Source: Solen grandis
Lineage: Eukaryota; Mollusca; Bivalvia; Adapedonta; Solenidae
DNA: 64,000 nucleotides
NCBI GenBank assembly: GCA_021229015.1
Contig: CM037777.1
Location: 60,348,545-60,412,544, forward strand
Direction of reading: 5' to 3'
This document shows positions 12,961-24,180 of this stretch, piece by piece. Both the position numbers and the translations under genes were made by a program. The notes beneath the pieces were generated by a model. That model had not been told where the DNA came from. It ran no database searches and saw only the letters and a list, made by a program, of their open reading frames with translations. Numbering within the stretch: the stretch's first letter is position 1; every line of letters begins with the position of its first letter.

Positions 12961-14234
12961 TTTTAGCTTGTCTGTTTTTTGAAGAAAAAAATACAAGCTA
13001 TTGTCATAACTCAGCGTCCGCGTTGTTGTCGTCGTCATCCGGAATCTTAACATTGGCCATAACTTCTCTACTATTCCATATACAACTTTCATTTTTGGTC
13101 TGCAAATTCATCTGGACAAGGCCTATCCAGACATATGCAATTTTTTCACCTATTGACCTTGACCTTTTACCTATTTTTGCTGTATTTTTTAAAACTTTAA
13201 AATGCCTGTCATTTCAGAACCGTTACCAACATGGCACTGATATTTTACATGTGAATTCCTTGTGGCAAGACCTTTCCAGCAATGTTACACTTTTAAACTT
13301 TTGACCATGACCTTTGAATTTTGTCCTTTATTTGAAATGTTTAACAAAAAAATTTAAACGTTTGCCATAACTTCTTAAATATTTGACATACAACTTTTAT
13401 ATTTGGTACACATATTCATCTTTGCAAGGGTTATTCAGATATACCTCAACATTTCATCTAGTGACCTTGACCTTTGACCTATTTTTGCTGTAACTTCTGA
13501 AAACTTTAAAATGCCTGTCATTTCAGAACCGTTACCAACATGGCACTGATATTTCACATGTGAATTCCTTGTGGCAAGACCTTTCCATCAATGTTAAACT
13601 TTTGGACTTTTGACCTTGACCTTTGATCTTTGACCTACTTTTTGAAATATTTAACAAAAAACTTTAACATTGGCCATAATTTCTTTACTGTTTGACATAC
13701 AAGTTTTATATTTGGTACACATATTCATCATGGCAATGGTTTTTCAGATATACCTCAATATTTTATCTATCGACCTTGACCTTTGACCTTGTTTTGCCAT
13801 AACTTTGGACAAGTTTTAAAAGAGATATTTCTTTGTCATTTTTTAATATTTTATTTTTAAAAAAACTTTGTATACTGGTTTGTCATGGTTTTGGTCATGA
13901 TCTTTAGACAGATAAAAAAAAAACATTTTTTTTTTTTATATGTCTTCAAATTTTACAGTTTTGTGTTGATTATAAAAAAACTCAGTGGATTAGCAATTGA
14001 GATATTTTGTTTACATATTTCACATCTTTGTGTTGTATACATTCTATTCCATGCATCAAGGTCATCCTTCAAGGTCAAAGGTCAAATTTAAAGGGTATGG
14101 TACTTCGACTTTGCATTTAAAGGCTTACAGTTTTAGTTGTGATTTTCAAGGTCAACTTTTTAAAGTGTTTAATAAAAATGTGTAACGTTGGCAAAAACAG
14201 ACGAGTGTTGGCACCCGCATGCGGTGCTCTGGTT
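12961..14234 (+). mobile_element. HINE-like repeat family 4, copy 1
   Basis: It starts TTTTAGCTTGTCTG and contains GCGTCCGCGTTGTTGTCGTC just inside the 5' end. Its body is tandem with an approximately 309-bp period (AATGCCTGTCATTTCAGAAC at 13201 and 13510). It ends AAACAGACGAGTGTTGGC...ATGCGGTGCTCTGGTT. The AACAGACGAG at the 3' end is a near complement of the 5' CTTGTCTGTT, giving terminal inverted repeats. The body carries repeated TGACCTTGACCTTTGACCT. Confidence 0.6.
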
Positions 14235-14662
14235 AGCTATTCTGTTTTCAAAGAAAAGAGTCAAGGTATTGTCATCACTCAAATGTTGTTGGTGTAGTCT
14301 TCAAAAAAACGTTTAACCTTGGCCATAACTACTTAACTATTAAACCTTCTGTCCTCAAACTTCGTTCACTATCTCAAGGGCTACCTCCCTATCAAGGGCA
14401 ATAACTCTTAGGTCCATTTTGACCAAATTTATTTCCCTTTTAAAAAATACAATGAAAAATGGTCATAATTGACTTCTAAACTATTGACTTCCAAACTATT
14501 AAATCATCTGCCATTAAACTTTACATACTTGTTCACTTTCACAAGGGCTTCATTTTCATCAAGGGCCCAAACTCCTAGGTCCATTTTGACAAAATTTATC
14601 TCCCTCTTTAAAAAAAAATCCCAAACAGACAAGCGTTGGCATTCACATGCGGTGCTCTTGTT
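14235..14662 (+). mobile_element. HINE-like repeat family 4, copy 2 (short)
   Basis: This directly abuts copy 1 head to tail. It starts AGCTATTCTGTTTTCAAAG, has the TATTGTCATCACTC motif, and ends AAACAGACAAGCGTTGGC...ATGCGGTGCTCTTGTT. The tandem body seen in copy 1 is shorter here. Confidence 0.55.
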
Positions 14663-16580
14663 TTTTGAGCTCTTGATCTTCAATTTATATGTTGGATACA
14701 CAGAAATAAAAAATGCTTTAGCCATTATAATGTTGATTTTGAAATTAAAAACTTTTAGTTGTTAAATAGTAATGAATCACTTAGTTGAACCATTGTTATT
14801 GGATTTAAAATAATGTCCTTTACATGTCTGCTATTTGAATTTCTTTTTTAGCTTCACTTTTCGAAGAAAAAAGTGGAGCTTTTGTCATGACCGGGAGTCT
14901 CGTTGACGTCTGTTAAGGTTTTCATTCTGGTCCATTTCTCCATAACCTTCAAACATGATATACTTCAAACTTGGTATACTTGTTCACTATCAAAAAAGGA
15001 ACCCATTTCAAAAGGACTGGTAATCATTTTGTCAAAGTTATGGCTCTTTTTCTACATAGAAATTTCTGTTATGGTTAAGTTTTTGTTTAAGTCAATTTCT
15101 CATATTCACTTCAAGGTTTGAATACTTGATCAGTTTCAAAGTGGAAAAAGTTTTCAAAAGAAAATGTGACTCTTAAATTTATTTTTTGCACAGATACACC
15201 CCTTTTCAATTTAGAGTTTTCATTACTGTTCATTTAAAAATTATGTAAGAATGAATCTCTTGAAACATGGCATATTTTAGGTTACTGTTTTCCATGCAAG
15301 TTTTTAGCTCGACTATTCGAAGAATATGAGAGCTATTGTAGTCACCCTGGCGTCAGCGTCGGCGTTGGCATTGCAGCTTTTGGTTAAATTTTGCGTGCAG
15401 GTTACTATCAACCATATATCTCAATAACCGTTTATGGTATTGACTTGAAACTTTATAAATATGTTCAGGGGCATCAGACAACCAAGGTAGATAACTCTTG
15501 ACTGAATTTAATATGAATTATGGCCCCTTTTTAACTTAGAAATTTTGGTTAAAGTTTTGCATGAAATAGAAAATTTGGTTAAAGTTTTGCGTGCAAGCTA
15601 CTATCTAGTTTGTATCTCAATAAGCATTCATGGTATTGAATTGAAAGTTTATGAATATGTTAAGGGGCATCAGACAACCAAAGTAGATAACTCTTGATGG
15701 AATATCTTACAAATTATGGCCCCTTTTTAACTTAGAAATTTTGGTTAAAGGTTTGCATGCAAGATACTTGCATGCTTATATCTCAGTATCCAGGCATGCG
15801 ATTGATTTTAAACTGGTAGATAACTCTTGATGGAATATTTACAAATTATGCCCCTTTTTAACTAGAAATTTTGGTTAAAATTTTGCATGAAGTACTTTCA
15901 TGCTAATATCTCAGTATCCACGCATGTGATTGATTTTAAATATGTTAAGTATGTTTAGGGGTATCATACTTTCATGGTAGATAACTCTTGATAGAATATG
16001 TTACATTTTTAAAATTTAATTTTTAGGGTATCATACTTTCATGGTAGATAACTCTTGATGGAATATGTTACAAATTATTGCCCTTTTTAACTTAGAAATT
16101 TTGGTTAAAGTTTTGCATGCAAGTTACTTTCATGCTAATATCTCAGTATCCAGGCATGCGATTGATTTTAAACATCTTTGATATGTTTAGGAGTATCATA
16201 CTTTCATGGTAGATAACTCTTGATAGAATATGTTAAAAATTATGGCCCCTTTTTAACTTAAAAATTTTGGTTAAAGTTTTGCATGCAAGGTACTTTCATG
16301 CTTATATCTCAGAGTCCAGGCATGGGATTGATTTGAAACATCTTTAATATGTTAAGGGGTATCATACTATAAAGGAAGATAACACTTGATGGAATATATT
16401 AAAAATTATGACCCCCTTTTAACTTAGAATTTTGGTTAAATTTTTACATTCAAGCTACTATCAGAAATTGCTTGTGGAATTGACTAGAAAGTTAAGGAGT
16501 GTCTTCATGGGCATCAGAAAACTAAGGAGGATAACTTTTGGACTAAATTTTATACCAATTAAGGCCCTTTTCTAACTTGG

Positions 16581-18061
16581 ATTTTTATGCTCACCAAAGG
16601 TGACGCATATAGTTGCCGCTTCGTCCGTCCGTCCGTGCGTCCGTTCGTCCATCACACTTTCCTTGTCCGGACTATTTCTCAGGAACTAACGGCTTGAATT
16701 CAAAGAAACTTTTTGGGAAGGTTTATTACCAAGAGGAGATGCGCATATCCTCAGCATGACCCGGTTCCTAAATTTTTCAAAGAGTTAAGGCACCTTGACT
16801 TTTTGGCCTATAGTACATATTGCATGATTCTTGTCTGGGCTATTTCTCAGGAACTAATGGCTTGAATTCAACAAAACTTTATGGGAAGCTTTATTACCAA
16901 GAGGAGATGCGCATATCGTCAGCATGACCCGATTCCTAAATTTTTCAAAGAGTTACGGCACCTTGACTTTTTGGCCTATAGTACATATTGCATGATTCTT
17001 GTCTGGGCTATTTCTCAGGAACTAATGGCTTGAATTCAACAAAACTTTATAGGAAGCTTTATCACCAAGAGTGCAAGAGTAGATACGCATATCGTCGGTG
17101 TGACCTGGTTCCCCAATTTTTCACAGAGTTATGGCCCCTTGACTTTTTGGCCTATAGTTCATGTTGCATGATTCTTGTCCGGGCTATTTCTCAGGAACTA
17201 ATGGCTTGAATTCAATGAAACTTTATGGGAATCTTTATTACCAAGAGTAGATACGCATATCGTCGACGTGACCTGGTTCCTCAATTTTTAAGAGAGTTAT
17301 GGTCCCTACTACCATGTTGTTGACTGATATTCATGTCATTTGCCCAATTTAACAGGAGATATCATTTAAACAAAACCCCACAAAATTCAATATGCTAGTA
17401 ATGTCAATCATAATCATGTCAGCTAATTGTTTTTTAGGCCATTATACACTATTTCAAATATCCAGTCATATGTCAAGAGTGTTGGTTAACCTCTTTGATA
17501 TGAGCACACATTGAAATGTATGACTTAATTTTCAGTAGTATAAAAACTTTAAAAAAATCAATGAAAGATCTGATGAGTAACACATATTATCATATTAAAT
17601 AGCAAACTGTTACTAAGAAAACATTCATCTGATGAGGAGAATAGATATGATTTAGGAATGTGGATTTCAACAGCTTTGAGCTGAAAGGTCCTAAGTAATA
17701 TTTTGGGGGTGGGGCCTGACCCCCTGTGTGATCTTGGGGGACACCAAAGTATTTACCATTTTATCTTCTGTCTCATCAAAAGGAACAGGAATATATAATA
17801 TGGTTTACTGTTTAGAGAGTTAAGAGCTTTTTTTTACCTTTTTTTTATGCTCACTGAAGGTGACGCATATAGTCGCCGCTTCATCCGTCCGTTCGTTCGT
17901 TTGTCCGTCACACTTTCCTTACCTGGATTCTATACATGATAAGCATGTGCTGATCCCATTCCGGTCCTTAACATATCCTCCCACCCATTGACCATTTAGG
18001 CCTTATTTGTAACAATGACGTTCTTCGGGGAGCATCTGTCAGTTCTACTGACTTTCTTGTT
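16581..18061 (+). mobile_element. HINE-like repeat family 3 inserted in family 2
   Basis: It starts TTTTTATGCTCACCAAAGGT followed by GACGCATATAG and a CGTCCGTCCGTCC-rich stretch. It ends GGGGAGCATCTGTCAG...TACTGACTTTCTTGTT. The body has units of about 168-176 bp, each starting GCATGATTCTTGTC, at 16821, 16989 and 17165. A second 5' end at 17843 (TTTTTTATGCTCACTGAAGG) suggests a further nested or tandem copy. Confidence 0.6.
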
Positions 18062-18176
18062 GGTTAAAGTTTTGCATGCACAGTGTTATTGTGCTTATGT
18101 CTCAGTAACTAGGCATGGGATTGATTTTAGACATCATAAAAATATTAAGGGGTACCAGACTATCAAGGTATATCAT

Positions 18177-18762
18177 TTTTAGTTCACCTGAGCATAGCTC
18201 AGGGTGAGCTTTTGGGATACTTGATTGTCCGTCGTGCGTCGTCCGTCAACAATTTTGATGTTTACACACTAGAGGCCACAATTTTGATCCAATCTTCCTC
18301 AAACTTGGTCAGAATGTTTGTCTTGATAATATCTTGAACCCTTTCGAAAATGGGTCAGGTTGGATCCAAAAGTAGGTCAGTAGGTCTCAAATCTTAGAAA
18401 AATCTTGTTTACACACTAGAGACCACAATTTTGATCCAATCTTCCTCAAACTTGGTCAGATTGTTTGTCATGATGATATCTCGAACCAGTTTGAAAATGG
18501 GTGAGGCTGGACAGGAAAGTAGGTCAGTAGGTCAAATCTTAGAAAAATCTTGTTTATACTCTGAGGGCAACATTTTTGGTCCAATCATCCTCAAACTTTG
18601 GCAGAATGTTTGTCATGATGATATCTTTTGTGGATGGGGTCAGAAAATTCCTGAACATTGTTTCACCTCATCATCTTTATTCTTAAGCAATCTGTTTTGT
18701 ACAGGCAATGGATGATACTTTTCTCTGGTGAGCGAACTAGGGCCATCTTGGCCCTCTTGTTG
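18177..18762 (+). mobile_element. HINE-like repeat family 1 inserted in family 2
   Basis: It starts TTTTTAGTTCACCTGAGC with the GGTGAGCTTTTGG hairpin arm, followed by GTCCGTCGTGCGTCGTCCGTC. The ~150-bp body unit (TTTACACACTAGAG) is repeated, and the end is GGTGAGCGAACTAGGGCC...TTGGCCCTCTTGTT. The empty site is visible in family-2 copy b near 31795-31815. Confidence 0.65.
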
Positions 18763-19128
18763 ACTATTATTATGTACAGGGTATGTGAAGGGCAAGAATT
18801 GAAATAGATTTCATTTGATTTACCAACAAGAATTTTGAATAGTCGAGCATGCTGTCCTCTGACAGCTCTTGTTATCCCAGTAATTACTAAAGCTAGGGGC
18901 TCAATACCTTATGTCACATGTTTTTATGTTAACACTTTAAATAGTAACAGCTATTACTATACTATCCAGCACTCAGAAAAGTGAAAGTGGAGCTTTCATC
19001 TTGGGACAGCTTATGTGTGAAGCAAGTCTTGTGATATGAATTGAATTTTTTAATAGTGTAGTACTTAATTGTTTTGAAAGAAATAAGAAATAACCCTTTG
19101 CATATAACTCGTTTTTTTTTGTTTTCAG

Positions 19129-19266
19129 AATGATTTAGAAGGAGTAAGATATGGAGGTGAAAAAGTAATACAATCCTTGAAAAAAGTTGAGGGAGTCAAC
19201 ATGAGTGTGTCTGCAGATATTTACAAGGATATCTCTCTGATGTGTTGGGGAGAGTCTCTGCCAAAG
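19129..19266 (+). CDS. Exon 1 seen of the + strand MIEAP-like gene (46 codons)
   Basis: The exon lies between a strong acceptor (T-run, then TTTTCAG) and a GTGAGT donor. It is open in one frame only, phase 0 at both ends, and reads N-D-L-E-G-V-R-Y-G-G at the start and W-G-E-S-L-P-K at the end. I do not recognise a domain. Its phase allows direct joining to the next candidate exon at 20492, so I place it in the same transcript as the MIEAP-like exons further right. No start codon exon was found upstream, although an internal ATG exists at 19201. Membership in this gene is inferred from strand, order and phase only. Confidence 0.6.
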
Positions 19267-20491
19267 GTGAGTTTTCTACCATATTGTAGCTCACTTGTTT
19301 GAATGAAGATTTTTTCTTACATCAATAATAAGTCCCTCTTGATACTGTGGATGGGGGCATATTTTGTCATCATTGCAGCAAGAAACTGGATTATCCTGAG
19401 AAAACCCACAAGTCACAATAGGTGACAGCAAAACCCTCGCATGTGTATGACCTGTGATCAAACTTGGGATGTGTTTATGAGTAGCGAAGTGCTTTACCAT
19501 CGTGCAATCAAGGATATATATGCAGTTACCTTGGTATTGTCAACTAGGTTAAAGTTTGGACACAAGTGCTAAATTCATACACCAATAAAATCAATATATC
19601 TTTCAGATATTGTATGCTCATACTTTGATGTTAATATTTGGTATTAATATATCACAGGACTATAAAATTGATGTGGTGTCATGGCAGATCTATGTATATT
19701 TTAAATCATTATATTTTTTATATATTTTAGGTTCTTTTTTTTAAAAATGAAATCCAAGGCTAGTGTTGAAATTCATACATCATTCCATAATTGTAGCAGG
19801 ACATTGACACTTAATTTTGGAATTCCTTTTGGGAAAGATACAGTGATATCAGAGTAAGATTTTTTTTCAAAGTTTTTGCATCTATGGCTTCAGAGGAACA
19901 GGTAAGCTTTAATGGTCAGTATAGTATTACCCATCTCTTTCAAATGTAATTGAATATCCATAAAATAATAAAGTAATTAAGCAATTTCAATTATGAATTT
20001 AGTCAATTATGAATTTAGTAAAAAGCATAAATAATGTTGAAATATCATAATACATGTACTGTATTTAATACATAAAATCATTATTTCAAAACACACTTTC
20101 ATATGAGTATTCTCAATTTTAATTATGTTCCCCTTTGAAGATGAAGGGGCACAATGCTTTGGACATGTTGGATGAACAGTCCTTTCGTCTGTTTTTCTGT
20201 CTGTAGACTTAACCTTGTCAGGGTTATAACTTTAGTTCTAAGTAACCCTTGAGTCTCAAATTTGGATAGAATAATGTTTGACTGGTGTCACTGGGCGGTT
20301 ATGTTTGCAGTATATGTCTTTTAAATTAATTAATTGTGTATTGAAGCAAAGTGTGCAAGACTGTCATAGCATGTGATACCTTGTACTAAGGGTATGTGTG
20401 TGTGAGAGAGAGGAATTGTCTTGGTGATGAGCCCCTTTGTATCGGTGGTGCTCAGGTGAGCATTTTTGATATTCGTTTTGATATATTTAAG
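19267..20491 (+). other. Intron between exons 1 and 2
   Basis: Contains AT-rich unique sequence and a diverged repeat starting near 20126 (TTATGTTCCCCTTTGAAG...GGGGCACAATGCTTTGG), related to the ATGCCCCC family at 41.5-43.0 kb. Confidence 0.4.
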
Positions 20492-20574
20492 AAGCAAGAA
20501 GGAGCAAGAAAAGATGTGACACCCCAAGCCGAGGCTCAGAGAAAAAAAGAAATGCCACCTGGGAAAACTCAAAG
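20492..20574 (+). CDS. Exon 2 of the MIEAP-like gene (hydrophilic linker)
   Basis: The reading frame K-Q-E-G-A-R-K-D-V-T-P-Q runs to a GTAAAA donor and leaves two bases of a codon (phase 2). Exon 3 starts with the single base needed, which is the main support. The start is uncertain. TTTAAG at 20491 gives this start, CAAG three bases later gives another, and CTCAG at 20455 would extend the exon in frame by 12 codons (V-S-I-F-D-I-R-F...). The peptide is charged and probably disordered, with no recognisable domain. Confidence 0.55.
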
Positions 20575-20692
20575 GTAAAAATTATTACCCATTTATCTGA
20601 ATTGTATCTGCTATGAATAAAGTTTTGACAGTTTGTATACATTGTTTTATATAAATTAATTTAATACCCAGCATCAGGCTAGTTATACCTCC

Positions 20693-21180
20693 ACAAACAA
20701 AGTTTGAGAGGGGGTATATAGGAGTCGGTCTGTTGGTTTGTCAGTCTGTCCGTACATCCCAAAAACTTGAGACGCAAACTACTTCTACATTTCTTAACCG
20801 ATTCAGATCAACTTTTGTGTGTGCTTTGATAATCAGGTGGAGAGGTGTGTGACAAATATCACTTGAGTTATCTCAAGGATTACATAGTTATTTCCCCTGA
20901 TTCAACTCTAAATATCTTGTGATGCGAACTTCTTCTACATTTCTTAACCGATTCAGATCAAATTTTGTGTGTGCATTGATAATCAGGTGGAGAGGTGCGT
21001 GACATAAATTTCACTTGAGTTATTTCAAGGATTACAGAGTTATTGCCCCTAATTGAAATCTTATATCTTGTGACGCAAACTACTCCTACATTTCTTAACT
21101 GATTCGGTTCAAATTTGGTGTGTGCACTGAAAATGGTGACAAATTTCATTAAAATGAAAAGATGGGACTAGGAAAAGTGT
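20693..21180 (+). repeat. Diverged interspersed repeat with ~150-bp units
   Basis: Begins ATACCTCCACAAACAAAG...GAGAGGGGGTATATAGG, an inverted GGTAT/ATACC-type end. It then repeats a unit with CTACATTTCTTAACCGATTC and GATAATCAGGTGGAGAGG (20828 and 20978). Confidence 0.5.
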
Positions 21181-21433
21181 CAAGAACTGTAACTCTACAC
21201 TTTTAAACTACTGTGCCAAACAACCATAACTGACTCTCTATCCACTTTAAATAAAGACTTTACTTACTTATTCTTACTTTCTATCATAACCAATACATGC
21301 ACATTGATAGTCTAGTTCAACTATGTCCATCTGTCTGATCACTTATTTGTCTGTTGACAGAATCTTGTACGCTAAATTCTTTTATTTATTTTTTTTCCTA
21401 GCTTGGCATATGAGCGTCCATCAATGATTTTGT

Positions 21434-21682
21434 GGGGGGCCTCCATGGCTGAGAGGGTAAAGTCGCTGACTTTAACACTCACTCAGCCCCTCACCATGTG
21501 GGTTTAAGTCCCGGCAGGGTCATTCAGATTTTCATGTGAGGAAGACTTCCAGCTGGCTTGTGGTAGGTCGGAGGTTCTACCCAGTTGCCTCAGTGCATTT
21601 GGGGTCTTACTCCACCTGTAATTAGCTGGCTGGACATTGCTATATGACTAAAATACTATCGCAGCGACAGTAAACTTAACAG
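21434..21682 (+). mobile_element. tRNA-derived SINE, nearly full length
   Basis: The head GGCCTCCATGGCTGAGAGGG resembles box A. GTGGGTTTAAGTCCCGGC resembles box B. This is followed by AGGGTCATTCAGATTTTCA and the common tail TATGACTAAAATACTATCG and GCGACAGTAAAC, then an A-rich end. It lies in the intron between exons 2 and 3 of the + strand gene. Confidence 0.7.
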
Positions 21683-21814
21683 AAAACAAAAAAAAACAAA
21701 CTATAAAAGAACAACAAACTAATTCATCTAACATACATTTAACCTCTACTCCTTTTTAAACAAATGTCCCTTGCAAAGTATGTATATTTTCCATAACTTG
21801 AACATGTGCTGCAG

Positions 21815-22330
21815 GCTTTCAAATAACATCTCCCGCAAGTTTCTGTATATGGCACACCTTAATTTCCTCTAGGGACCCGTATTTCTTACCACATAGCCAG
21901 TTTTTGAGATTTGGAAATAGCCAAAAGTTGCAAATTGCCATATCTGTGCTATATGGTAGGTGTTGTAGCAGGTTTATGTCCAGTTCTTTGATTGTGTCTG
22001 ATACAGTGTGGCTGCTATGGCTTGGCGTGTTATTTTGATGCAGATGAAACCCAGACCTCTTTATCTGTGAATGCTTTCTTTTAATAGCCGGGAACAGATC
22101 AATTATGTTGCTTACTTTCTGGCTCAAGTGTATTTTAAGTGTATTCTAAGATTATCATTCTATAGAGAAGTGTATCACCAGCTTTGTTGTTCAGTTGGCC
22201 TTATTTGCAGCATATCTTGAGTCTTAACCTTAGCCCCCATTTGATCCAGAGGCTGAATGCACGGTACCCATCTTGCTGAAACATTCCATAAACTTCTTAG
22301 ACTCAATGTCCTAAGCTGTACCATATCAAA
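21815..22330 (-). pseudogene. Dead mariner-family transposase relic
   Basis: The open part (21819-22127) carries the C-terminal half of a mariner transposase, with HQNNTPSHSSHTVSDTIKEL, LPYSTDMAICNFWLFPNLK and GKKYGSLEEI. In active mariners these sites read HQDNAPSH and APCDFWLFP. Here both catalytic aspartates are asparagine. Upstream on the - strand (about 22130-22330) there are frameshifts and stops, but the motif V-S-A-R-W-V-P, typical of the linker before the catalytic core, is still readable near 22270. The element cannot be autonomous. Inverted repeat ends were not located. Confidence 0.85.
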
Positions 22331-24180
22331 TTCCAAAGTGCCTCCGCAACATTTTCAACAGTTTCTCTCCTATCTTCAAGAATGTATTCCTGAATTTTAT
22401 TACATTTGTAAAAGTCACTGTTCCTGCCAGTATGTTTATCATCTTGGTTGTTTTTCTACCATCCTTGAAGCAATTTATTCACTTTTAAACAGCACCATTC
22501 TATAAACAAGAGTCTCCATAAACTGTATGCAAATTCTCCCAAATGTCAAAGAAAGATTTTCTTAGTAATTTTAAAAAAACTTAATTGCAACATTTTGCTC
22601 CTTTGCTCTTTGTGAGACTCTTGATGTAACATATGTTATAATGTTGATATGACATCTTTAATTGTGATATCCTTGCTCGCTGTATTAAACTGAGAATGAT
22701 CTTTGATCATACCATACTTTTATTATGCTATGTTAAAGTTTTATGTGAAATTATTTCACAAAGTTATTGATGGGACCTTGTATTGGCTTGAGGTGATTTG
22801 CAGATAAGCATGTTGGTGTCAGTCTGTTCATCTGGACATCATCCATTCTTTTGTCATTCACCTTCCATTTATGGTAAATTCTAAAATGAGGGGTCTTTAG
22901 TTCACTGTGATATCAGTACACTGGCAGGGATGGTCAAGTCACTGTAAGATGCTGCCTAGATGTAAGTTTCAACCAGATTTTTTAAGCTCACCTGAGTTCA
23001 AAGTGCACATTGTGAGTGACACAAATCATGATTTTTTGTTGTCTGTCTGTCATCCACAGGTGGGAATGGCCTTAACCTAAGTTGAGAGAACTAATGGCTA
23101 GACCCATTTGTCATTTGTATATTTATAACCATGTTGATGATATGTGTGTACTTGTAAACATTATGACAATAAAATATGTTTAAACTATCCACAGGTGGTT
23201 TGTTAACTGTGACTTTAATTAGTTTTTTTTTTTTCTCAAATTTTATAGTTAGTAATCTTTATGGCATTCTGAATTTGGCTAATTTTGGACCAGTAGGTCA
23301 GGAGTCATGGCCCTTTGATAATTAAACAATGCTAGATTTCATTTTTTTTCTGTCTATCATCCGTATTCATTTAACACATTAATCTTTTACACACTCTTAA
23401 TAATTACAATATCTCACCAATGTTTAATTATGTCTGATATCGGACTGATAAGTCTTAAGTTTTGTCCCTTGAAAATTTTGAGAATCACAATCACTAACCC
23501 TCTAGCATCTTCATTTCTCAAAGTTTAATCTCTTAACCATGCTTTAATATGGCTGCTATCGACCCTGTAGGTCAGAAGTTATGGCCCTTGAATTGAAAAG
23601 GCTGGATTTCACTTTCTTTACTTGCTAGCGTCACATTTATGATGTAATTTTGTTCAAACATACACTGTATATCACCAAGGGTTTAACATCATGTTTAAAT
23701 TCCAGGGGTCCATGGGATGCAGAAGTCCTAAAAACAGGGGTCCGTAATGAAATATTGTAGGGGTCTATTAATATCTTCAGTCATTATTTTACAGCAGTGT
23801 AAATAAAGAGTAGAGTAAAGTTTTTAAAACTTATGCAACCTTCGATGAAGGGAATGCCCAAACTCTTGGCTGAAATGCATGTATCGCAATACATACGGCC
23901 ATCACAATTTTTTTGTCATTTGTTCTTATCAGGCTAGACAGTTTTCTCTATCTTTTGGGCCATTCTATGATTTTGATCTTATTTCCGTACTTGCTATATC
24001 ATGGGGTGTTTTATCATCAAGATTTTCACCATCACAATTTTTAATTTTTTTCCAGAAAGTCATTAAACTTATCTGCTAAGACGTATTTAGATATTGTATA
24101 ATGTCAGCAGCTGCTGTTATTTCAATAAAACATGAACATTCCAAATGCAGCTCACCTGACAAAATCTGGGCAGGGATATG
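22331..24180. repeat. Intronic interval with diverged repeats
   Basis: A worn family-1-like 5' end is seen at about 22980 (TTTAAGCTCACCTGAGTTCA). It is followed by GTCTGTCTGTCATCC and body units with GTCAG(A/G)AGT(C/T)ATGGCCCTT near 23296 and 23570. No exon is supported. Confidence 0.45.

Larger units (their letters stand above)
15301..18873 (+). mobile_element. HINE-like repeat family 2, copy a, with two insertions
   Basis: It starts TTTTTAGCTCGACTATTCGA and ends AATAGTCGAGCATGCTGTCC followed by TCTGACAGCTCTTGTT. CGACTATTC and GAATAGTCG are terminal inverted repeats. The body is a tandem repeat with TTTTGGTTAAAGTTTTGCATG in each unit. A second full copy at 30677-31902 shows the uninterrupted sequence at the two points where families 3 (16581-18061) and 1 (18177-18762) have inserted here. 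Confidence 0.65.
14844..19000 (+). mobile_element. HINE-like repeat family 5, host of a nested stack
   Basis: The left end is TTTTTTAGCTTCACTTTTCG followed by AAAAAAGTGGAGCTTTTGTC. The right end is AGAAAAGTGAAAGTGGAGCT near 18975. The AGTGGAGCT and AAAGTGAA motifs form inverted ends. Nearly all of the inside is occupied by the family-2 element at 15301-18873. The boundaries are inferred from these end motifs alone. Confidence 0.45.

Noticed and set aside
22257..22505. An 82-codon + strand frame
   Set aside because: Antisense to the upstream part of the mariner relic.
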